DNA from: an uncultured Eubacteriales bacterium
GTDB taxonomy: Bacteria > Bacillota_A > Clostridia > Oscillospirales > CAG-272
Length of the DNA: 27,774 nucleotides
Direction: 5' to 3'
Assembly: GCA_900555345.1 (NCBI GenBank)
Contig: USKS01000001.1
Location: forward strand, 1 to 27,774
Shown in pieces: positions 1 through 6,689 of this stretch. The translations under genes and the position numbers were made by a program. The stretch's first letter is position 1; every line of letters begins with the position of its first letter. Under the pieces are notes generated by a model. That model did no database searches. It was not told where the DNA came from and worked only from the letters and a program-made list of their open reading frames with translations.

Positions 1-301
1 ACCGATTCGGGGATGTGTGAAGGGGCTACTTACGGAAAAGTAGTCCCTTCACGTCTTTCTCACTATCGTTCGGAAAGCTGACTATAGAGTTTGAAATGCT
101 TTTCCAAACGAAAATACAAGGCTGCCGACGGCAGCCTTGTTCTCTATCTCGATTTGATAGTCCAAAACCTATCCAGTCCGGTTTTTTCGGGTCTCGGGGA
201 CTTTTGGGGAGAAAAGTCCTCGAGTGGGGTTTGGGGCGAAGCCCCATATATAACGTTTCATGGATGGGGTGTGGGGCAGCGCCCATGTATGAGCGGAAAA
301 C
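1..301. other. Hairpin-rich intergenic stretch downstream of the polysaccharide operon
   Basis: No convincing gene is present; the short frames here lack ribosome sites and family resemblance. Seen directly are several inverted repeats. One at 19-50 has a 13 bp stem with one G-U pair and a 6-base loop. One at 116-140 has an 11 bp perfect stem. One at 196-221 pairs GGACTTTT with AAAAGTCC. Two GGGGC-type mini hairpins lie at 232-246 and 273-284 inside an imperfect 40-bp-period direct repeat. The density suggests an intergenic repeat element or a complex transcription end. Confidence 0.6.
116..140 (-). terminator. Candidate rho-independent terminator of the polysaccharide operon
   Basis: A perfect 11 bp stem (ACAAGGCTGCC with GGCAGCCTTGT, 3-base loop) is followed on the minus strand by TATTTTCG. 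It lies about 160 bases past the stop of the last glycosyltransferase, so it may end that operon. The U-run is interrupted, so efficiency is uncertain. Confidence 0.5.
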
Positions 302-1282
302 TTATTTTATCTTGAAGATCAGCCAGAGCAGAAAGAAATGCCCGCGGTACAAAAGCTGCATGACGATCCTTCGGCTGCCGCCGAGGGTACGGCAATAGGC
401 GTTTGTCTTCATAAAGCCTTTGCCGCAGTGCTCAAGAGTATACGCGCGCAGCTTCTTCAGCAGCGGATGGCGCCATCCTGCCTGCTTTATAACTCTTGTG
501 CAGGCGTCCGCAAGCACATGAGTCGCCGTCATATATTCAAGCTCCTGCGAATACTGCTCTTCAAGTCCGTTTTCGCGAAACCACATACGGGTGCTTTCCA
601 TGGCGCCCATGATCTCGCCGCATCTTTCCGTTTTGCTGTTGTTCATTATAGAGCCCGTGCGACAGAGGTAGTTATATATAACGCTGTCGGTATAAACGTA
701 CCTTTTGCTGCTTGCCGTAAGCTTTGGCACCGTCCAAAGGTCCTCGTACCAGACGTGGTCGGGAAAACGCACGCCCGTGTCTCTGAAAAGCGAGGCGCGG
801 AACACCTTGTCGCAGGCGCTGGGCGTTACGGTCAGGATAAACTTATCGTTTTTCACGTCGTAAATGCGTCCCGCCTCAAGGGGCTGCGAAGTCGTATAAA
901 GCTCGCTGCCGTCCTCTCTGTGTCCTCTTATGCGAAACTCCAGAATGTCCGCGTCGGTTTTGTCCAGCACGGACAAAACGGTGTCTGCGGCGTCATCCGT
1001 TACGGTGTCGTCGCTGTCAAGAAAAAACAGATACTCGCCGCGCGCGGCTTCTATTCCCGTGTTTCTCGCGCCGCCCAGTCCCGCGTTCTTCTGGTGGATA
1101 ACAACGGCCTCGGGGTGATCTTTTGCAAAAGTGTCGCATATCTCTCCGCTTTTGTCGGTAGAGCCGTCGTCCACAATGACGATCTCGCATCTCCCGCCAC
1201 CCGCGCGCGCCGCGGACTCAAGGCAGGGCAGAACGTAGTTTTCCACGTTATAAACGGGGATAATGAAACTGAGTCTGTACAT
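302..1282 (-). CDS. Glycosyltransferase family 2 (polysaccharide biosynthesis)
   Basis: This gene encodes a 326-residue GT-A fold glycosyltransferase that probably adds one sugar to a lipid-linked repeat unit on the cytoplasmic face of the membrane. The N-terminus has the family 2 start (SFIIPVYNVENY, residues 5-16), the nucleotide-binding VDDGSTD around 37-43, the NAGLGGARN segment at 66-74, and the metal-binding DSDD at 89-92. The C-terminal 120 residues are basic and lack a clear membrane helix. The ATG at 1282 lies 2 bases past the stop of the upstream gene, with a weak GGAT site inside that gene's end, so translation is probably coupled. It is the last gene of the operon and a close paralogue of its neighbour. 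Donor and acceptor sugars cannot be read from the sequence. Confidence 0.9.
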   Translation of the reverse strand: MYRLSFIIPVYNVENYVLPCLESAARAGGGRCEIVIVDDGSTDKSGEICDTFAKDHPEAVVIHQKNAGLGGARNTGIEAARGEYLFFLDSDDTVTDDAADTVLSVLDKTDADILEFRIRGHREDGSELYTTSQPLEAGRIYDVKNDKFILTVTPSACDKVFRASLFRDTGVRFPDHVWYEDLWTVPKLTASSKRYVYTDSVIYNYLCRTGSIMNNSKTERCGEIMGAMESTRMWFRENGLEEQYSQELEYMTATHVLADACTRVIKQAGWRHPLLKKLRAYTLEHCGKGFMKTNAYCRTLGGSRRIVMQLLYRGHFFLLWLIFKIK

Positions 1283-1284
1283 AC

Positions 1285-2265
1285 TTATCCTTTAACTTTG
1301 AAAAGAAGTTTGACCGCGCCGTACATTTTCATGTCGATGAGCCGCAGTATAAGCCTGCGCTTTGCGGGCAGCTTTGCAACGTAGGGATTTTTGAAAATAT
1401 CGCCGCAGTTCTGCTTTGTATATTCGCGGAATTTCGCAATAAGCGCGTGCTTTGTGCCTGCCTGACGGATAAGGCGCACGGTCGCCGTGAGGTATACATG
1501 ATAGATTATGAGATATTCAAGCTCCGTGCGGTATTCTTCGTATATGCCGCGCTCGCGGAACCAATCGCAGAGATCAACGCAGGCGTCGATTATCTCGGAG
1601 TTTCTGTTGGCGCGGTCGTTGTTCATGATAGAGCCTTCGCGCTTCATGTAGTTATAAAGCGGCGTCTCAAGAAAAACGGCGCTGCCGCACAGGCTTATGA
1701 ATTTCGGCACAACGCGCATATCCTCGTACCATATGTGCGTGACAAAGCGGACGTTCGCCTCGCGCAGCGGACGGAGACGAAAAGCCTTGTTCCAAAGCGC
1801 GGGGATGGAGGTTATAAGCGCTTTGTCGGTATGCGGGTCAAGCACCTTTCCGCATTCAAAGCTTTCGCGCTCAATGCCGAGAAGAGTACCGTCTCCCGCA
1901 ACACAGCGGGCGGGAAAAGATATCATATCAGCGCCGTACGTTTTTATGGCATCCATGACAACGTTAAGGGCTCCCGGTTCAAGAGAGTCGTCGCTGTCCA
2001 CAAAGAGCATATACTCGCCGTCTGCGGCATCCATACCGGCGTTTCTTGCACCGCCGATACCCTTGTTCTCCTGATGCACTACTTTTGTTATGCCGGGGTA
2101 TCTGCGGCAGTATTCGTCGCATATCTCGCCGCAGCGGTCGGGGCTGCCGTCGTCCACAAGCACGACCTGACAGCCGTCCGGCAGGTCGGTGTAGACCGAA
2201 TCAAGACATGCGGGAAAATATTTTTCCACATTATACGCCGGTATTACTATGCTGAGAGTATACAT
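1285..2265 (-). CDS. Glycosyltransferase family 2 (tandem paralogue)
   Basis: This is a second GT2 enzyme, presumably transferring a different sugar of the same repeat unit. It shows SIVIPAYNVEKY at residues 5-16, VDDGSPD at 37-43, ENKGIGGARN near 66-75 and DSDD at 90-93. I place the start at 2265 because GAAGGAGGAC (2271-2280) sits just upstream; a longer frame to 2301 would put the start before the ribosome site and inside the flippase gene. With this start the protein is 326 residues, exactly the length of the next enzyme, and the two share motifs such as GSIMNN in the second half. This points to tandem duplication. The flippase stop at 2279-2281 overlaps the ribosome site, so the genes are tightly coupled. 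Confidence 0.9.
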   Translation of the reverse strand: MYTLSIVIPAYNVEKYFPACLDSVYTDLPDGCQVVLVDDGSPDRCGEICDEYCRRYPGITKVVHQENKGIGGARNAGMDAADGEYMLFVDSDDSLEPGALNVVMDAIKTYGADMISFPARCVAGDGTLLGIERESFECGKVLDPHTDKALITSIPALWNKAFRLRPLREANVRFVTHIWYEDMRVVPKFISLCGSAVFLETPLYNYMKREGSIMNNDRANRNSEIIDACVDLCDWFRERGIYEEYRTELEYLIIYHVYLTATVRLIRQAGTKHALIAKFREYTKQNCGDIFKNPYVAKLPAKRRLILRLIDMKMYGAVKLLFKVKG

Positions 2266-2278
2266 AAAAGGTCCTCCT

Positions 2279-3562
2279 TCAGCCTTGCTGCAGTTTTGCA
2301 ATATCCTTGCGGTGAATGAGAAGCACCGCTATTCTGAACAGAAGTATAATGCCCTCTGCAACAGATGTGAGTATGGCAAGAGTAAATGCGTTAACAATGT
2401 TAAATCCGAACAGCACGGCAAGGTTTATAAGATGGATAACTGTGCCTGCGATGATCGACCAGTTGACCTCTTTGTTATAGCCCAGCGCGCCGAGAGTGGG
2501 GAAGCCGAGGATGTAGTTCGGCAGGGTGAACACGCCGATGGGCAGCATGGCGCGCAGAATATCTCCCGTAGTGTAGTCAACGCCCGCGCCCAGTGTTATA
2601 AAGTCTTTGCCGAACAGAAGCCCGCAGAGAGGATCGGCAAAAATGAACACGCCTATGCAGAAAACGACGATAAGCGGCTCAAATATTAAAAGGATCTTTT
2701 TGACCAGCTTGAAATCCTTGTTTTTTATCATGTAGGGATATGCGCTGTCGGACAGGGGAGAAACGCAGTTTCTGCCTGTGGTTATAAGTCTGTCGGCGGC
2801 ATTGTAAAAGCCCGTCATGGTATCGTTGAAGGCGCTGCCGGCGCCGAGGATAACGGTGTTTGTGGTCGTAAATACCGTTGTTGCAATTCTTGAAAGGAAG
2901 AAGAATGCGCTGCGCTTTGTCTGCACCTTGACTTCGTTTCCGAGCCCCTCGGAGGTAAAGCGTATGCCAAGCTTTTTATGGACATGTATGTGCGCCCACA
3001 CTACGGCGATAACGTTGCCTATACCCAGAAGCACGGGCACGAGCAGATAGTCCTCGGGTCCCTTTATAAATACGAAAACGAGGACTGTGAACAGCGCCTT
3101 GACCGCTACCGTGCGGTAGGTTATGGACTGCATTTCTTCAAGTCCGCGGTAGAGATAGTCGGGCAAAAAGGCGTTTACGGCAAATGCGGCAAAATACAGA
3201 ACGTACAGAAGCAGATTGCCGTGGTATTTCGGCACGAGCCAGCAGATGAGGAACATCGCCCCGAAGGAGAGCAGCGCAAGCGCTGCCTTTATGACATTTA
3301 CGGATGTGTATATCCTGTTGAGCTTTGCCTTGTCGAGACGGTTCTGCGAAACGTCCTGTGTTGCGGAGAGCAGAAAACCGAAGTCCATGACAAGCTGAAA
3401 ATATGCCATGAGAGCGGCTGCAACTCCCAGATAGCCGTACACTGCGGGTCCGAGGACGCGCGTCTGGTACGGTACCGTCGCAAAGCTGAAAACATATGTG
3501 GAAAACTGCAGAATATAAAGCATTACGGTGTTTTTGAAAAACACCTTTTTCTTTCTATCCAT
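2279..3562 (-). CDS. Wzx-like polysaccharide flippase (MOP superfamily)
   Basis: The 427-residue protein is hydrophobic almost throughout, with roughly 12 membrane spans. It resembles the polysaccharide transporter (PST/Wzx) branch of the MOP superfamily, which moves undecaprenyl-linked repeat units to the outer face. The N-terminal segment FATVPYQTRVLGPAVYG (residues 27-43) is characteristic of the family. The ATG at 3562 has AGAAAGG about 8 bases upstream. A 159 bp GC-rich gap separates it from the polymerase gene, with no terminator or strong promoter visible. Its position between a polymerase-like gene and two glycosyltransferases supports a Wzx/Wzy-type pathway. Substrate unknown. Confidence 0.88.
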   Translation of the reverse strand: MDRKKKVFFKNTVMLYILQFSTYVFSFATVPYQTRVLGPAVYGYLGVAAALMAYFQLVMDFGFLLSATQDVSQNRLDKAKLNRIYTSVNVIKAALALLSFGAMFLICWLVPKYHGNLLLYVLYFAAFAVNAFLPDYLYRGLEEMQSITYRTVAVKALFTVLVFVFIKGPEDYLLVPVLLGIGNVIAVVWAHIHVHKKLGIRFTSEGLGNEVKVQTKRSAFFFLSRIATTVFTTTNTVILGAGSAFNDTMTGFYNAADRLITTGRNCVSPLSDSAYPYMIKNKDFKLVKKILLIFEPLIVVFCIGVFIFADPLCGLLFGKDFITLGAGVDYTTGDILRAMLPIGVFTLPNYILGFPTLGALGYNKEVNWSIIAGTVIHLINLAVLFGFNIVNAFTLAILTSVAEGIILLFRIAVLLIHRKDIAKLQQG

Positions 3563-3721
3563 AAAAAAGCCTTTCTTTGCATTTGTGCCCTGCGGCGCAG
3601 CCTACATACTGCGCGGCAAGGCACTAAAGCGATGGAGATCTGTGCGTCGGCGCTCCGTCACGCCGCTTCGCACGGCAAAGCCGCAGGCGCCGCTTCGGAG
3701 CTGCGCCGTTATGCGAAAATA

Positions 3722-5272
3722 TCAGAAATTGCGGTTTTTTGAGAATATTTTGAAAATATCGCGGAGCTTTACGTTTTCGCGCACTGCGGTGAGCCAGTAT
3801 ATATAGGCGAGAATTACGGAGAGGTATATGGAAGCGTTGGGGCGTCTGAGAACGTATCCCGCGTATTGCGCGATGCCGAGCATGAGCACGAACGTTACGC
3901 CCACCATGCCGCTCTCAAGGGTGAACAGCTTTTTAAAGCGGGTTATAAGCCCTACGATTATCAGAAGCGCAAAATATGCGAGGAATGCGATGTAGAAGGC
4001 AAAGCCCACATATCCGCCCATGTAGTATATGGCGGGGAAGTCGTTTTCAAGGTCGTATATCACCTGTGTTACGGTTTCAACGCCGTCCTTGTCAACGGTC
4101 TTATAGTCCACCACCATGTTGCTGTATTCGTAGCCGAAGCATTTGGTGAGAAGATTTGAGTCGTCCCAGACCATTTTTGCGAAGAGCTTTTTCTGGTTGC
4201 GCACGGCGGTAAGCTCGCTTACCTTAAGAGAATAGTTATATTCCTCGAAAACTCTCTCAAAGCCGAAGCGCTGCACCATGGGGCCCGCATAAAGCTCGTA
4301 TATTTTGAGTATCTCGTATTTTGCGCGGGGCGGCAGGGAGTCAAATGTCTCCTTGTCTATATGGGAGGGCAGAGGATTGCCGGACGGGGTATGGATCTCC
4401 TCCAGCGTGTCGTCTATGTAAGACTGCTTTGTTGACATGTTGATGGAATGATTGTACAGGTTGCTGTTTACGACAGACGAGTTGAAGCATATAAGACATA
4501 AAACGACAATTGCGCCGAGCGTTACGTAATACGCGGGATTTTTTTCCTTAGAAACGATGAGGAAGAATATCATCGCGATGCCGATTATGGGAATGGAAAA
4601 ATAGTCAACTCTCGTACCCACGAAGAAAAGGTCGACAAAGCATATAAGCGCCGTAAAGTAGAACAGTACGGGCTTTTTCATTTTGTAAATATAGAAAAGG
4701 ATAAGCGGAACGACAAACGCAAGTATGGCGCTCTGCGAATTGTGCACGTTTGCCCAGCCCATAAGACCTACGCGCGCGTCCACGTATGTGTATATCTGCG
4801 TGCCGGTCATATATGAAAGAATGAGAAAATGCATCATGAGTATCATGTTCACGAGAAAACCCGCCTGAACATATACCGGCACTCTGTCGCTCTTTTTGAA
4901 GCAGGTTATGAACGCAAGAGTGAAAAACGGCATCTGCACGGTGCGCAGGAAATCGCCGGCGTCCGCAACGGGAGACTTGTATCCGCCGGGCGCTTTGAAG
5001 CAGGCGATCATGTGCGCTATCCAGAACAGGCACAGAGCTGCCGCAAATATAATGTAGGTGCGCTTTCTGTCGGAAATGAGAAAAGCGTACAGCATTACAA
5101 GGGCAAACATCGCAAATCTTACGAGAGTGGTAATGGCGGAGCACTCGAAAACAGTTGCCCAGTAGGAGATAACGTCAAGAACGGGCTGCAGAAGCAGCAG
5201 AGCAAAAACCGCAGCGCCCACAGCGTCTGTGAGCGTTTTTTTGGTTTTGCCGTATAAAGCGCATGTGGTCAT
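3722..5272 (-). CDS. Wzy-like polymerase / O-antigen ligase family membrane protein
   Basis: This 516-residue multi-pass membrane protein has about a dozen hydrophobic segments and one large extracytoplasmic loop, roughly residues 270-412, as is common in Wzy polymerases and WaaL-type ligases. The loop contains DDSNLLTKCFGYEYSN and is followed by the FPAIYYMGGYVGF segment entering the last spans. It probably polymerises repeat units delivered by the neighbouring flippase, or ligates the finished chain to the wall. Sequence conservation in this class is low, so the call rests on topology and context. The ATG at 5272 has AGAAAGG 10 bases upstream, and the epimerase gene ends 39 bases before it. 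Confidence 0.8.
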   Translation of the reverse strand: MTTCALYGKTKKTLTDAVGAAVFALLLLQPVLDVISYWATVFECSAITTLVRFAMFALVMLYAFLISDRKRTYIIFAAALCLFWIAHMIACFKAPGGYKSPVADAGDFLRTVQMPFFTLAFITCFKKSDRVPVYVQAGFLVNMILMMHFLILSYMTGTQIYTYVDARVGLMGWANVHNSQSAILAFVVPLILFYIYKMKKPVLFYFTALICFVDLFFVGTRVDYFSIPIIGIAMIFFLIVSKEKNPAYYVTLGAIVVLCLICFNSSVVNSNLYNHSINMSTKQSYIDDTLEEIHTPSGNPLPSHIDKETFDSLPPRAKYEILKIYELYAGPMVQRFGFERVFEEYNYSLKVSELTAVRNQKKLFAKMVWDDSNLLTKCFGYEYSNMVVDYKTVDKDGVETVTQVIYDLENDFPAIYYMGGYVGFAFYIAFLAYFALLIIVGLITRFKKLFTLESGMVGVTFVLMLGIAQYAGYVLRRPNASIYLSVILAYIYWLTAVRENVKLRDIFKIFSKNRNF

Positions 5273-5311
5273 ACAACAATAGCCTTTCTGTCAACGTGGA
5301 TGTTGCAAACT

Positions 5312-6424
5312 TCAGACGCGGTCCGCAAACTTTTCGATAATAGCGTCTGCAATACGTCGGGAGGCAAAGCCGTCTCCGTAAGGATTAACGGCGCTTGCCA
5401 TTTTTTTGTATTCTTCGGGATCGCTGAGAAGCGAGTCGATAACGGAGAATATAACGTTTTCGTCCGTTCCGGCAAGCTTCAGCGTGCCTGCCTCAACTCC
5501 CTCGGGACGCTCCGTTGTGTCGCGGAGAACTATGACCGGCTTGTGGAGAGAGGGAGCCTCCTCCTGTATGCCGCCGCTGTCCGTGAGGATTATGTGCGAG
5601 CGGGCAAGCAGGTTGTGAAATTCAAACACCTCAAGGGGCTTTATAAGACGGATATTTTCCTCTCCGCCCAAAACCTCGTTTGCGGCCTCTGTCACCGCGG
5701 GGTTCAGATGCACGGGATACACGACCTTCACATCGTCGTATTTTTCGCATATGCGGCGTATGGCGCGAAACATTCCGCGCATGGTGTCGCCGATGTTCTC
5801 TCTGCGGTGCGCGGTGAGAACTATAAGGCGCGAGCCCTTTGCCCATTCGGTGATCTCGTCGCTGTAATCGTCGCGGACGGTGAGCCGCATGGCGTCGATC
5901 GCGGTGTTGCCCGTTACATATATGGTCTCGGGCTTTTTGCCCTCGTTTATAAGATTCTGACGGCTTTTCTCCGTGGGCGCGAAATTCATGTCGGCAACTG
6001 AGCCGATAAACTGGCGGTTTATCTCCTCCGGATACGGAGAATATTTGTTGTAGGTGCGAAGCCCCGCTTCAACATGGCCTATAGGCACCCTGTTGTAAAA
6101 GGCGGAAAGCGCCGCGGCAAAAGCGGTGGACGTGTCGCCGTGGACAAGCACAATGTCCGGGGCGGTCTTTGCAATAACTCCGTTCATGCCTTCGAGCACG
6201 CGTACGGTTATGTCCGTAAGCGTCTGCCCGCTTTTCATAATATCAAGATCGTAGTCGGGCTTTATATCAAATGCCTCCAGGACCTGATCGAGCATCTGAC
6301 GGTGCTGACCCGTCACGCAGATAATACTGTCTATTTCGCTGCGCCTGTCCAGTTCCTTGACAAGCGGAGCCATTTTTATTGTTTCCGGACGTGTGCCGAA
6401 AACAGATAATACTTTAACGGCCAT
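5312..6424 (-). CDS. wecB: UDP-N-acetylglucosamine 2-epimerase (non-hydrolysing)
   Basis: The enzyme interconverts UDP-GlcNAc and UDP-ManNAc in the cytoplasm, supplying ManNAc for surface polysaccharide or teichoic acid. The full 370-residue length is typical. Family signatures are clear: VFGTRPETIKMAPL at 8-21, HGDTST at 95-100, GHVEAGLRT at 116-124, YPEEINRQ at 131-138, AHRREN at 205-210, and TDSGGIQEEAPSLHKP followed by TTERPEG in the C-terminal domain. Asp97, Glu119, Glu133/134 and His206 match the catalytic acids and histidine known for WecB. The ATG at 6424 has GAAAGG 7 bases upstream. It is the first gene of the minus-strand operon, directly behind a near-consensus promoter. The Bacillus-type name mnaA would also fit. 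Confidence 0.95.
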   Translation of the reverse strand: MAVKVLSVFGTRPETIKMAPLVKELDRRSEIDSIICVTGQHRQMLDQVLEAFDIKPDYDLDIMKSGQTLTDITVRVLEGMNGVIAKTAPDIVLVHGDTSTAFAAALSAFYNRVPIGHVEAGLRTYNKYSPYPEEINRQFIGSVADMNFAPTEKSRQNLINEGKKPETIYVTGNTAIDAMRLTVRDDYSDEITEWAKGSRLIVLTAHRRENIGDTMRGMFRAIRRICEKYDDVKVVYPVHLNPAVTEAANEVLGGEENIRLIKPLEVFEFHNLLARSHIILTDSGGIQEEAPSLHKPVIVLRDTTERPEGVEAGTLKLAGTDENVIFSVIDSLLSDPEEYKKMASAVNPYGDGFASRRIADAIIEKFADRV

Positions 6425-6494
6425 AGCAATACCTTTCGCGCAGACACTTGCCGAAACATGGGCGCACGTGTCGTATTTTAACTATACTTAGTTT

Positions 6495-6523
6495 ATTATA
6501 CAACCGAGGCTGCGTTTTGTCAA
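6495..6523 (-). promoter_or_regulatory. Sigma-A promoter of the polysaccharide operon
   Basis: On the minus strand, TTGACA (6523-6518), a 17-base spacer and TATAAT (6500-6495) form a perfect consensus promoter. The predicted start near 6488 gives a 5' leader of about 64 bases before the epimerase ATG. A fully consensus promoter suggests strong expression. Confidence 0.9.
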
Positions 6524-6620
6524 TCACGGCTTTTGCAATGCAATGTATAAATAATAAATTATTTTCCGGCGCATTTTCGGCTTTTTATGCATATCGCTTT
6601 CACAAATCGATGCTCCGTTA

Positions 6621-6649
6621 TGGACAAATGCCCGCTTTTGTGATAAAAT
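6621..6649 (+). promoter_or_regulatory. Sigma-A promoter of the helicase gene
   Basis: TGGACA (6621-6626), a 17-base spacer and TAAAAT (6644-6649) precede the helicase start by about 40 bases. TGA directly before the -10 gives an extended -10 element. This promoter diverges from the polysaccharide promoter about 100 bases away. Confidence 0.8.
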
Positions 6650-6689
6650 AAAGCGAAAAAAACGAAGCGTTACCGAAAAGGAAGACAAT

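Noticed and set aside
26..315. Small overlapping frames on both strands at the window start
   Set aside because: They cross hairpins, have no ribosome site, and look like translations of an intergenic repeat.
338..1384. Long plus-strand open frame opposite the glycosyltransferase genes, and similar ones at 1447-2319, 2978-3742 and 5300-6001
   Set aside because: They lie antisense to well-recognised genes, lack ribosome sites and show no family sequence.
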